A stretch of DNA of 8,851 bases from an uncultured Acidimicrobiaceae bacterium (lineage in GTDB: Bacteria; Actinomycetota; Acidimicrobiia; Acidimicrobiales; Ilumatobacteraceae): assembly GCA_903919215.1 (NCBI GenBank), contig CAIXHI010000352.1, positions 1-8,851 of the forward strand, read 5' to 3'. The stretch's first letter is position 1, and every line of letters starts with the position of its first letter. Below are positions 1 to 6,838 of this stretch, one piece after another. Position numbers and translations under genes: made by a program. The notes under the pieces were generated by a model. The model searched no databases and was not told the origin of the DNA. It worked only from the letters and a program-made list of their open reading frames with translations.

Positions 1-1
1 G

Positions 2-622
2 GCCCGCCACGCTCGTCTTGACGTGCTGATCCACAACGCCGGCGCCCTCACCGCCGATCGCCGTACTGCGCCGGATGGCACCGAGCTCACGGTGGCCAGC
101 CAAGTGGTCGGGCCGTTCCTGCTGACCACCCTGTTGCTCCCCATCCTGCGAGTCGCTGCGCCAGGTCGCGTGCTCACGATGTCGTCGGGCGGCATGTACG
201 CCACCGGGCTGACGGTGCAGCAGTTGGAGATGGGCGACGACTACAAGGGCACCGAGCAATACGCCCGCGCCAAGCGGGCGCAGGTGACGCTGAACGAGAT
301 GTGGGCACAGCACATCGACCCCAGTGAAGTGGTGTTCCACGCGATGCACCCTGGCTGGGCCGACACACCCGGCGTCGCCGCGTCGTTGCCGATGTTCGCC
401 AAGGTGATGGGTCCACTGCTGCGCAGCCCCGAACAAGGTGCCGACACGCTCGTGTGGCTCGCGGCCGACGACGGTGAGCCGCTGCACACCAGCGGCGGGT
501 TCTGGCTCGACCGGGCCCAGCGCGGGCTGCACAAGGTGCCCGGCACGCGACGCACCGACACACCCGAGCGTCGCCGCGAGCTGTGGGAATGGTGCGAGCG
601 CACGGCCGGTGTGCAGCCGTGA
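2..622 (+). CDS. DHRS12-like short-chain dehydrogenase/reductase, 5' truncated by the window
   Basis: Partial NAD(P)-dependent oxidoreductase of the classical short-chain dehydrogenase fold; the reading frame is open to the window edge, so the Rossmann glycine motif and start codon lie upstream. The GTG at 23 is an internal valine, not a start, because LDVLIHNAG is the conserved beta4 motif. Catalytic elements are visible: a serine in the segment VLTMSSGG (codons near 182-187) and the YxxxK pair in YARAK (Tyr codon 260-262, Lys codon 272-274). The motif FHAMHPGWADTPGV and the tail pattern SGGFWLDRAQRGLHKVPGT with a Glu/Arg-rich end resemble the DHRS12 branch, whose substrate is not settled. 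It overlaps the next gene by four bases (GTGA), so the two are probably translated from one message. The family assignment is firm; the subgroup is by remembered motif similarity. Confidence 0.9.
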   Translation, partial: ARHARLDVLIHNAGALTADRRTAPDGTELTVASQVVGPFLLTTLLLPILRVAAPGRVLTMSSGGMYATGLTVQQLEMGDDYKGTEQYARAKRAQVTLNEMWAQHIDPSEVVFHAMHPGWADTPGVAASLPMFAKVMGPLLRSPEQGADTLVWLAADDGEPLHTSGGFWLDRAQRGLHKVPGTRRTDTPERRRELWEWCERTAGVQP

Positions 623-1443
623 ACCAAGTGCTCGCCTGCCCGCACTGCTCGCTCCCGCTCGACCTCACCGACGCGGGTGCAACCTGCGCGACCGGGCACT
701 CGTTCGACCGCGGTCGCGGCGGGTACCTGCACCTGCTCGTCGGCGGGCGACTCGGGCCGACGGTCACCTCCGGCGACACACCCGATGCGCTCGCCGCACG
801 CCGGCGCTTCCTGACGGCAGGCCACTACGCACCGATCGCCCGTGCCCTGGTCGAGGCGGTCGGCGTACCCCCCGGTCCGGTGCTCGACGTCGGCTGCGGT
901 GAAGGTTGGTACCTCGCGCAACTGAGTCACGAGCAGGCCGCGCCGGGCGAACGATTCGGCCTCGATGTGTCGAAGGCGGCCGTGCAGATGGCCACCCGGG
1001 CACACCCCGACACCCAGTACGTCGTGGGCACCGCGTACCGACTGCCGGTGCTCGACCATTCGGTGGGCGCGGTGATCTCGGTGTTCGCGCCGCACCCGTT
1101 CGCCGAGTTCGCCCGTGTGCTCCGTCCGGGTGGCCGGTGGGTGACGGCCACCCCCGGACCACGGCACCTGCAAGAGATGCGGCCAGTGCCTCAGGGCGAG
1201 TCAGCGCAGAAGACCGCCGATCGTCTCGCCCGCCGCAGTGAACCGCCGCCTGAAGCCACGGCTGCCGTGCACGTCGAGTTCACGCTCGAACTCTCGGCGG
1301 AGGTGGCCAAGGACCTGTTCCTGATGACCCCCATTCGCTGGCAATCGGGTGCCCGAGTCGCCGAGGCACATGCTGAGGCACCGGTATCCGCGTCAGTGAC
1401 GGTCGATGTCTGGGTGTCCACTTCGGAGCCGATCGCCACGTAA
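619..1443 (+). CDS. rlmA: 23S rRNA (guanine-N1)-methyltransferase, RlmA/TlrB type
   Basis: SAM-dependent methyltransferase expected to modify a guanine N1 in the helix-35 region of 23S rRNA. From the GTG at 619 it is 274 residues, close to the roughly 270 of E. coli RlmA. An N-terminal zinc site is visible as Cys7, Cys10, Cys23 and His27. It is followed by the family signature GDTPDALAARRRFLTAGHY (52-70), SAM motif I VLDVGCGEG (88-96), acidic-loop motif GLDVSK (114-119), and PRHLQEM (181-187). A start at 583 is possible but would add 12 unconserved residues; 619 gives a GTGA overlap with the upstream stop and places the zinc finger at the usual distance from the N-terminus. The family contains G745 (RlmA-I) and G748 (RlmA-II/TlrB, linked to macrolide tolerance) enzymes; the sequence alone does not let me decide which. 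The gap to the following dehydrogenase is 16 bases. Confidence 0.9.
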   Translation: MNQVLACPHCSLPLDLTDAGATCATGHSFDRGRGGYLHLLVGGRLGPTVTSGDTPDALAARRRFLTAGHYAPIARALVEAVGVPPGPVLDVGCGEGWYLAQLSHEQAAPGERFGLDVSKAAVQMATRAHPDTQYVVGTAYRLPVLDHSVGAVISVFAPHPFAEFARVLRPGGRWVTATPGPRHLQEMRPVPQGESAQKTADRLARRSEPPPEATAAVHVEFTLELSAEVAKDLFLMTPIRWQSGARVAEAHAEAPVSASVTVDVWVSTSEPIAT

Positions 1444-1459
1444 TGGCACACTCTGTCTC

Positions 1460-2785
1460 ATGAGCGAGCAGAGCAGCACCGCGTCCCGAACCGGTGTCGA
1501 CCCGGTCGATGAAGTTCGCACCTGGTTGGCGGACAACTGGAACCCCGACCTCACTGTCGGCGACTGGTGGGAGCGGTTGGGTTCGGCTGGGTGGTCGTCG
1601 CCGATCCTGCCGGCCAACGCCTATGGACGCGGCCTCACCCGCAACGACGCCGTCCGTGTCGAGCAGGCCATCGCCGAACACGGTGCGTTGCCCGCACCGG
1701 GCGGATTGGGACTGATGCTCGCCGCTCCCACCATTGCCACCTATGGCACGCAGGCGCAGATCGACCGCTTCGTACGCCCGATCGTCACCGGCCAGCAGGC
1801 GTGGTGTCAGTTGTTCAGCGAACCCGGTGCGGGCAGCGATCTCGCCGGGCTGCAGACCAAGGCCGAGCGCGACGGTGAGGAGTGGATCGTCACTGGTCAG
1901 AAAGTGTGGACCTCGGGCGGTCAGGTGGCCGACATGGGCATGCTGCTCGCGCGCACCGACGCCGATGTGCCCAAGCACCAGGGCATCAGCTACTTCGCAT
2001 TCCCCATGCACCAGCGCGACGTGGTCGACATTCGCCCATTGCGCGAGATGACCGGCCACGCTGTGTTCAACGAGGTGTTCCTCACCGAAGCGCGCGTCAA
2101 CCACGACTCGCTGATCGGCGAACTCAACGGTGGCTGGGCCGTGGCCAATGCAACGCTCGGCTTCGAGCGCAGCAGCCTCGGTGCCGGCGGTGGGCACTCG
2201 GCACTCTCGGCGGCCGTCCCAGGCACAGTGTTCGGCGACCTCGCTCGCCGCGCCGGCGACTTCGTGGGCGTCACTGCTTCAGCGACCAACGCAATGTCGC
2301 TGACGGGTGCGTCGGCGACGATCCTGTCCCGGCTCGCCCGCGAGTACGGACTCGGCGACGACCCGATCCTGCGCCAGGACATCACCCGCCTGTACTCGAT
2401 GGACGAGATCGGCCGGTACGGCAGCCTGCGGGCCAAGGCCGCAGCGGTCACCGGGCGCAACGATGTGCCCGGTATCGGCAACATCGCCAAGCTCTCAATG
2501 TCGGCGATGGCTCGCCTCAGCCGCGAGATCTCGCTGCGGATCCTCGGCGCCACCGGAATGCTGCACGCATACTCCGCAGAACAGGCTGAAGCGCTCGATG
2601 CCGCCACCGGCACCCCGTTCAACCGACAGGTCACCGAGGCAGCACTCGTGTCGCCCAGCCCCTCGATCTACGGCGGCACCGACCAGGTGCAGCGCAACAT
2701 CATCGGCGAGCGCGTGCTCGGTCTGCCGAAGGAACCGAACAGCGACAAGGTGACTGCGTTCCGCGATCTACCCAAGAACGCCTAA
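1460..2785 (+). CDS. Acyl-CoA dehydrogenase family flavoprotein
   Basis: FAD-dependent acyl-CoA dehydrogenase, 441 residues, expected to introduce an alpha-beta double bond in an acyl-CoA thioester (substrate unknown). The N-terminal helical domain covers about 15-110, the middle beta domain about 112-220 with the FAD/substrate segment LFSEPGAGSDLAGLQT and KVWTSGG, and the C-terminal helical domain about 225-425 ending in QRNIIGERVLGLP. The usual catalytic Glu of MCAD-type enzymes (in YEGT) is replaced: residues 404-407 read YGGT. Glu236 in LGFERSS sits where isovaleryl-CoA dehydrogenase carries its base, so it is the likely substitute (inference). The ATG at 1460 is preferred over an upstream in-frame start at 1406 that would overlap the methyltransferase. 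No Shine-Dalgarno is visible; a weak -10-like CACACT lies at 1447-1452. FadE-like enzymes with a glycine here occur in actinobacteria, some acting as heteromers. Confidence 0.93.
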   Translation: MSEQSSTASRTGVDPVDEVRTWLADNWNPDLTVGDWWERLGSAGWSSPILPANAYGRGLTRNDAVRVEQAIAEHGALPAPGGLGLMLAAPTIATYGTQAQIDRFVRPIVTGQQAWCQLFSEPGAGSDLAGLQTKAERDGEEWIVTGQKVWTSGGQVADMGMLLARTDADVPKHQGISYFAFPMHQRDVVDIRPLREMTGHAVFNEVFLTEARVNHDSLIGELNGGWAVANATLGFERSSLGAGGGHSALSAAVPGTVFGDLARRAGDFVGVTASATNAMSLTGASATILSRLAREYGLGDDPILRQDITRLYSMDEIGRYGSLRAKAAAVTGRNDVPGIGNIAKLSMSAMARLSREISLRILGATGMLHAYSAEQAEALDAATGTPFNRQVTEAALVSPSPSIYGGTDQVQRNIIGERVLGLPKEPNSDKVTAFRDLPKNA

Positions 2786-2795
2786 CTAGGCGCCC

Positions 2796-2807
2796 GGCAC
2801 CGGTGCC
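2796..2807. repeat. 12-bp perfect palindrome between the dehydrogenase and lipoprotein genes
   Basis: GGCACCGGTGCC, 10 bases after the dehydrogenase stop. It has no loop and no following T-run, so it is not a convincing terminator. It could be a protein-binding site or chance in GC-rich DNA. Confidence 0.3.
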
Positions 2808-2877
2808 CACCAGCCCGGCCCCGGTCTCTACGCTCGGCGTGACGGCTGCCGCGACCACAACCTGAGCCAGATGCCGC

Positions 2878-2883
2878 TACCTT
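2878..2883 (+). promoter_or_regulatory. Putative -10 element of a leaderless promoter for the lipoprotein esterase
   Basis: TACCTT matches TAnnnT and is separated from the ATG at 2890 by exactly six bases, placing transcription start at or next to the A of the start codon. No Shine-Dalgarno is present. I find no good -35 hexamer at the usual distance. Confidence 0.4.
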
Positions 2884-2889
2884 GCCCTG

Positions 2890-3858
2890 ATGCACAAGGC
2901 TCTCCTTCTCGCCGTCGCACTCACCTTCGCTGCCGGCTGCAGCACCTCCTCAGGTGCTGACACCGCCGCCACGGCACCCACCACGACCACCGTCGCCCCC
3001 GACACCGTCGCCCCCGACACCACGCCGGTGGTGGACACCAGCCCGGTGGTGCCCGACCCGACACGCCCGTTCGACGTGTTCGTACCTTCCTCCTACACCA
3101 AGGGCACGGCAATGCCGCTCGTGGTGCTGCTGCACGGCTATGGCGCCACTGGCCCGATTCAAGAGGCGTACTTCGGCGTGCAAGCGTTGGCGGAGAGTGA
3201 AGGCTTTCTCTACGTGCATCCCACTGGCACCACGAACTCGCTCGGTGCGGCATTCTGGAATGCCACCGATGCGTGCTGCGGGTACCAGACCACGGTCGAC
3301 GATGTCGCCTATCTCACGGGCATCCTTGATTCGGTCAGCGCGCAGTACGACGTCGACCCCAAGCGCATCTACTTCATGGGTCACTCGAACGGCGGTTTCA
3401 TGTCGTACCGCATGGCCTGCGAGTTGAGTGGCCGGGTCGCCGCGATCGCCAGCCTGGCCGGCGCCACGTTCCTCGACGCAGCCAAGTGCAACCCGTCGGA
3501 GCCGGTCAGCGTGTTGCAAGTGCACGGCACCGCCGACGGGACCATTGCCTACGCCGGTGGCGCCACCGAAGGTATCGGCGTCAGCTACCCCGGTGCTGAA
3601 CAGAGTGTCGCTACGTGGGCGACGTACAACGGCTGCGCCGGTGCCATCGCCGCATCAGGGTCGGCACTCGACCTGGAGCCCACCGTCGACGGTTCCGAAT
3701 CACAGTTGACCGCGTATGCGGGTTGCCCGGCCGGCGTCGACGTGCAGTTGCTCACCGTGACGGGTGGCCCGCACATTCCGTCGGTGAACTTCCCCGACGG
3801 AAGCCACCCGATGATCGTGGCCATGGTCGAGTTCTTGCTGGCGCACCCGAAGGCCTGA
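2890..3858 (+). CDS. Secreted lipoprotein esterase, PHB depolymerase/feruloyl esterase (CE1, LpqC-like) family
   Basis: A 322-residue alpha/beta hydrolase predicted to be anchored on the outside of the cytoplasmic membrane and to cleave ester bonds of a polymer or feruloyl-type substrate. Residues 1-16 form a lipoprotein signal peptide with Lys3, a hydrophobic core and the lipobox AAGC, lipidation being on Cys17. A Thr/Pro/Asp-rich linker (about 18-57) leads to the catalytic domain. LHGYGA supplies the oxyanion region; the nucleophile is Ser166 in GHSNGG, followed by Asp216 in HGTADG and His295 in GGPHIPS, a complete triad in the family's order. FWNATDACCGY is also typical of this esterase group. 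The ATG at 2890 is set by the signal peptide and by a -10-like box six bases upstream. The next gene starts 37 bases downstream and may be co-transcribed. The substrate cannot be read from the sequence. Confidence 0.9.
   Translation: MHKALLLAVALTFAAGCSTSSGADTAATAPTTTTVAPDTVAPDTTPVVDTSPVVPDPTRPFDVFVPSSYTKGTAMPLVVLLHGYGATGPIQEAYFGVQALAESEGFLYVHPTGTTNSLGAAFWNATDACCGYQTTVDDVAYLTGILDSVSAQYDVDPKRIYFMGHSNGGFMSYRMACELSGRVAAIASLAGATFLDAAKCNPSEPVSVLQVHGTADGTIAYAGGATEGIGVSYPGAEQSVATWATYNGCAGAIAASGSALDLEPTVDGSESQLTAYAGCPAGVDVQLLTVTGGPHIPSVNFPDGSHPMIVAMVEFLLAHPKA
2992..3021 (+). repeat. Two tandem copies of a 15-bp unit in the lipoprotein linker
   Basis: The unit GTCGCCCCCGACACC occurs twice head to tail and encodes VAPDT-VAPDT in the extracellular linker of the esterase. 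Degenerate Pro/Val/Asp repeats follow. It probably arose by slippage and can vary in copy number. Confidence 0.75.
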
Positions 3859-3895
3859 CCAGCGCCGACTTCATCCGGGGAATACACCAGTTGCG

Positions 3896-5527
3896 ATGAC
3901 AGTTGGCTCTAACCGTGCGAATTTTGACGTGTCCAGCGATGACATCATGACGAAGGCGAACAAGGCCGAGTCGCCGGGTGTGCTGCCGGGAGCGCTGGTG
4001 CTGGTGACGGGGGCCAGCGGCTACGTCGGTGGCCGGTTGGTGACGGTGCTGCTCGAGCGCGGGTACCGGGTGCGATGCCTGGTGCGCACACCGGCGAAGG
4101 TGCTGTCCGCGCCATGGCGCACATCCGTCGAGATCGTGCAGGGTGACGTCGGGGGTGACCTCAGCGAGGCGATGACCGGGGTGGACGCTGCGTTCTACCT
4201 GGTGCACTCGATCGGGTCGTCGGCCGAGTGGGCCGAGCACGACCGTGCCGTCGCCGAGAACTTCCGGCGCGCCGCCGAGAGTGCGGCACTGCAACGCATC
4301 GTCTACCTGGGCGGGCTCGGCGACCATTCGTCGGGGAACCTCAGCGAACATCTGGCCAGTCGCCAGGAGGTGGGCGCGGAGCTCGCCAAGGGCTCGGTGC
4401 CGGTGGTCGAATTGCGGGCCGCCGTCGTCATCGGGTCGGGGTCGGCGAGCTTCGAGATGTTGCGCTATCTCGTCGAGGTCCTCCCGGCGATGGTGACACC
4501 GCGTTGGGTCGACACGAAGTGCCAGCCCGTTGCGGTTCGCGACGTGTTGCACTTCCTCGTCGAGTCGCTGACCGCCGAGGTCACCGGCCAGGTCCTCGAC
4601 GTTGGCGGGCCGGAGGTACTCACATATCGGCAGATGATGGCCCAGTACGCGGAGGTGGCCGGCCTACGACGCCGGATCGTCGTGCCGGTGCCGTTCCTCA
4701 CGCCCGGGCTGTCGTCGCGATGGATCGGCCTTGTCACACCGATCCCGCCGATGCTCGCCCGCCCGCTCATCCAGAGCCTCGTCAACGATGTGATCGTGAC
4801 CGGCGATGCCGCAGCCGACGCGATGCCCATCGAGCAGCTCGGCTATCGCGAGGCGGTGAAACTGGCGTTGGGCCGGTCGATCAGCGGCGACGTACCGACC
4901 AGCTGGGCGCATGCTGAACTGGGTGGGCGCCCACCGGCCGAGCCACAGCCCACCGACCCGGCCTGGTCCGGCGGCACGGTCAACCTCGATCGACGTGAGC
5001 GGCACGTGGCGGCATCACCGGCCGAGCTGTTCCAGGTGGTCAGCTCGATCGGTGGTCGCCACGGTTGGTACACGGGCGACTGGCTGTGGAGCCTGCGCGG
5101 GATCTTCGACTCGTTGATCGGTGGAGTTGGAATGCGTCGTGGCCGCATTCATTCGCGTCGGTTGTCCGTCGGGGATCCGCTCGACTTCTGGCGCGTGGAG
5201 GCGCTCGTCCCGGGCAGCCTGCTTCGGCTGCGCGCCGAGATGCGCCTTCCGGGAGATGCTTGGCTGCAGTGGCAGATGGAAGCCGACGACACCGGCGCAA
5301 CCATCACCCAGACAGCACGATTCCACCCGCGTGGTCTGCTCGGCCGCCTCTATTGGGTTGCGGTCGCGCCGTTCCACCGATGGATCTTCCCGGGGCTCCT
5401 CGCCGGCATCTGTGCCGATGCCGAGCGGCTGCATTCATTCGTCAACACGCCGGACCGCGACATGTTCGAACGACCCACTGATCTGCAACCATCCGCCCCG
5501 GCCCGCGAACAAGGGAGCTACGCATGA
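3896..5527 (+). CDS. SDR-family NAD(P)-binding oxidoreductase with C-terminal DUF2867 domain
   Basis: Two-domain protein of up to 543 residues. The N-terminal part is an atypical/extended SDR (NmrA-like) Rossmann domain: LVLVTGASGYVGG carries GxxGxxG (Gly39, Gly42, Gly45), followed by VRCLVRTPAKV, a cofactor-specificity segment with arginines that suggests NADP(H), then FYLVHSIGS and IVYLGGLGD. I see no classical YxxxK pair. From about residue 360 to 520 comes a DUF2867 domain with HGWYTGDWLWSLRG, a glycine/arginine-rich MRRGR, FWRVEAL and a WQWQM-like strand (WLQWQM). The same architecture is known in E. coli YbjT-type proteins of unclear function. The start is uncertain: ATG 3947 (residue 18) would remove an unconserved, AT-richer leader, while 3896 has TACACC seven bases upstream; neither has a Shine-Dalgarno. 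The stop overlaps the heliorhodopsin ATG by four bases, so the two are translationally coupled and likely act together. Confidence 0.9.
   Translation: MTVGSNRANFDVSSDDIMTKANKAESPGVLPGALVLVTGASGYVGGRLVTVLLERGYRVRCLVRTPAKVLSAPWRTSVEIVQGDVGGDLSEAMTGVDAAFYLVHSIGSSAEWAEHDRAVAENFRRAAESAALQRIVYLGGLGDHSSGNLSEHLASRQEVGAELAKGSVPVVELRAAVVIGSGSASFEMLRYLVEVLPAMVTPRWVDTKCQPVAVRDVLHFLVESLTAEVTGQVLDVGGPEVLTYRQMMAQYAEVAGLRRRIVVPVPFLTPGLSSRWIGLVTPIPPMLARPLIQSLVNDVIVTGDAAADAMPIEQLGYREAVKLALGRSISGDVPTSWAHAELGGRPPAEPQPTDPAWSGGTVNLDRRERHVAASPAELFQVVSSIGGRHGWYTGDWLWSLRGIFDSLIGGVGMRRGRIHSRRLSVGDPLDFWRVEALVPGSLLRLRAEMRLPGDAWLQWQMEADDTGATITQTARFHPRGLLGRLYWVAVAPFHRWIFPGLLAGICADAERLHSFVNTPDRDMFERPTDLQPSAPAREQGSYA
5511..5517 (+). 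promoter_or_regulatory. Strong ribosome binding site for the heliorhodopsin gene
   Basis: AAGGGAG lies six bases before the ATG at 5524, inside the last codons of the upstream oxidoreductase. It fixes the heliorhodopsin start and is the clearest Shine-Dalgarno on the plus strand of the window. Confidence 0.75.
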
Positions 5528-6330
5528 CCGAACCGTCGGTACAGGACCAGAACACCCAGAGCGGGTCGACCCTGGCCTCCGGAGTCACACCGGAGCGCCT
5601 CGCGGGTCTACGCGTGTGGAACCTCGGCCTCAGCGTGCTGCACGCCGCGCAGGCCGTGCTGATCCTCGTGATGGCGGGCGACTTCGCGATCACCGTGACG
5701 TCCACGTTCCCGCAAGGACCTCCCGGGACCAGGTTGACCACACCGGAGGGGTTGTTCGACGTCGCCATCGGTCCGGCCATCGCGGTGTTCCTGTTCCTGG
5801 CCGCGTTCGACCACTTCGCCACCGCCACCTTCGCCCGCCGCACCTACGAGCGCGACCTGGGCCGGGGCATCAACCGGTTCCGATGGGTGGAGTACTCGCT
5901 GAGCGCGACGCTGATGGTGCTGTTGATCGCGTTCTACAGCGGCATCACCGACATCACCACCGTGCTCGCCATCGCCGGAGCGAACGTCGCCATGATCCTG
6001 TTCGGCTGGCTGCAAGAGCGCATGAACCCACCCGGGCGCACATCGACGACGATGATGCCCTTCTGGTTCGGCACGGTCGCCGGTGTTGCGCCGTGGGTGG
6101 CGATCTGGGTCAACGTGATCGGCGCACCTCAGGTGCCCGGCTTTGTGTACGGCATCGTGATCGCCGAGCTGATCTTCTTCTTCAGCTTCGGGCTGAACCA
6201 GTGGCTGCAGTACCGAGGGATCGGCCGCTGGCGCGACTACGCCTACGGCGAGAAGACCTACCTCGTGCTCAGTCTCGCGGCGAAGTCGCTGCTCGCCTGG
6301 CAGATCTACGGCGGCTCGCTGGCCAACTGA
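5524..6330 (+). CDS. Heliorhodopsin
   Basis: Seven-helix retinal protein of the heliorhodopsin family, 268 residues; members absorb light with a slow photocycle and sit in the membrane with the N-terminus inside, opposite to type-1 rhodopsins. Visible helices: about 28-57, 78-101, 119-139, 143-165, 176-200, 204-229 and 239-264. Key residues are present: Lys254 in LAAKSLLAWQ is the retinal Schiff-base lysine, Glu123 in RWVEYSLSATL the counterion, Ser250 one turn before the lysine, His40 in SVLHAAQ and His97 in AFDHFAT match the two conserved histidines of the 48C12 protein. The long first loop (about 58-77) is also typical. The soluble N-terminus is about 16 residues longer than in 48C12 and polar. 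A sensory or enzyme-regulating role is inferred from the family; pumping is not expected. No retinal-forming gene (blh, crt) is in view. It is coupled to the SDR-DUF2867 gene and followed by a terminator. Confidence 0.95.
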   Translation: MTEPSVQDQNTQSGSTLASGVTPERLAGLRVWNLGLSVLHAAQAVLILVMAGDFAITVTSTFPQGPPGTRLTTPEGLFDVAIGPAIAVFLFLAAFDHFATATFARRTYERDLGRGINRFRWVEYSLSATLMVLLIAFYSGITDITTVLAIAGANVAMILFGWLQERMNPPGRTSTTMMPFWFGTVAGVAPWVAIWVNVIGAPQVPGFVYGIVIAELIFFFSFGLNQWLQYRGIGRWRDYAYGEKTYLVLSLAAKSLLAWQIYGGSLAN

Positions 6331-6808
6331 TCGAGCGCTCGGCGGCGCACAACGGCGCCTGACCCTCGACACGCAAAAGGCCCCAGCGTGAGCTGGGCTT
6401 TTGCGTTTCGCCGTGTTGACCCGTGCTGTGGATGACTACCCCGTTTCTCCCCGTCCGGTAGAAGATCCGGGGTGCGTCGACGCCCCTCACCCCTCCTCCT
6501 GCGGCAGTTGATCGGAGGTGGCGCAGGAGGAGGTCCTCGTGCCAGATCGCGACGTGCATGGCCTCCGGTGAGAAGTCATCGCCTCCGCGCACCGTCCCGT
6601 CCGCCACAAACAAGAGGCACCGGTCGATGTCGTCAATCGCTCGAAACCGCGTTCCGATTGGGAAGTTCCCAAGGGTGACGAGGGCTACCTCCCAACAGTG
6701 TTCCGCAGGGTACGCGGGCCGGTTCGCATGAATCGCGATGACTCCACTCGATGTGAACCCGAGGTACCCAGCGAAGTGCTCGACCCCATCAGACCAGCCA
6801 GCGATCAA
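6269..6808 (-). CDS. Hypothetical reading frame downstream of HEPN, probably disrupted at its 3' end
   Basis: I do not recognise a family. From a TTG at 6808, 30 bases after the HEPN stop, about 98 residues look like real protein: LIAGWSDGVEHF, GVIAIHANRPAYPAEHCWEV, GTRFRAIDDIDRCLLFVADG and MHVAIWHEDLLLRHL. After residue 98 the sequence loses protein character and the frame runs through the terminator hairpin (residues about 135-146) and 62 bases into the heliorhodopsin gene, which is implausible for an intact gene. Removing one base near 6504-6517 would give the ending HLDQLPQEEG and a stop at 6487, well before the terminator, so a frameshift is likely. There is no good Shine-Dalgarno at the TTG, and an ATG at 6839 in another frame opens only 16 codons. 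It could be the remnant of a third cassette gene or non-coding DNA. Confidence 0.35.
   Translation of the reverse strand: MIAGWSDGVEHFAGYLGFTSSGVIAIHANRPAYPAEHCWEVALVTLGNFPIGTRFRAIDDIDRCLLFVADGTVRGGDDFSPEAMHVAIWHEDLLLRHLRSTAAGGGVRGVDAPRIFYRTGRNGVVIHSTGQHGETQKPSSRWGLLRVEGQAPLCAAERSISWPASRRRSARRAATSPRD
6371..6408. terminator. Rho-independent terminator, likely bidirectional
   Basis: The arms CGCAAAAG (6372-6379) and CTTTTGCG (6398-6405) plus CCCAGC/GCTGGG (6382-6387/6392-6397) pair around a GTGA tetraloop, with a two-base bulge at 6380-6381. The A-T pair 6371/6406 extends the stem and TTT follows. Internal A and T runs on both sides let it work for either strand, fitting its place between convergent gene blocks 41 bases after the heliorhodopsin stop. 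Confidence 0.85.
6492..6533. repeat. Perfect 12-bp inverted repeat with 18-bp spacer
   Basis: CCTCCTCCTGCG (6492-6503) and CGCAGGAGGAGG (6522-6533) are exact reverse complements. RNA from either strand can form a 12-bp, mostly G-C stem. No T-run follows either arm. It coincides with the place where the minus-strand reading frame seems to be broken. Confidence 0.75.
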
Positions 6809-6838
6809 GACTGCTGCCTGGGCTCTGCAAGCAAGCCA

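Noticed and set aside
583..618. Earlier GTG start for the RlmA gene
   Set aside because: The added 12 residues are just the other-frame reading of the SDR C-terminus, and 619 gives the usual zinc-finger position and a four-base overlap.
241..1173. Long minus-strand open frame opposite the SDR and RlmA genes
   Set aside because: No recognisable motifs; it lies antisense to two genes with clear domain signatures.
1280..2197. Minus-strand open frame of 305 codons opposite the acyl-CoA dehydrogenase
   Set aside because: Composition-driven antisense frame; the plus strand carries unmistakable acyl-CoA dehydrogenase motifs.
2796..2807. Palindrome considered as a terminator of the acyl-CoA dehydrogenase gene
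   Set aside because: No loop and no T-run follow; kept only as a repeat of unknown role.
5121..6362. Long plus-strand open frame of 413 codons across the oxidoreductase and heliorhodopsin genes
   Set aside because: It is out of frame with two strongly recognised proteins and its translation is Arg/His/Gly-rich low-complexity, the typical shadow in GC-rich DNA.
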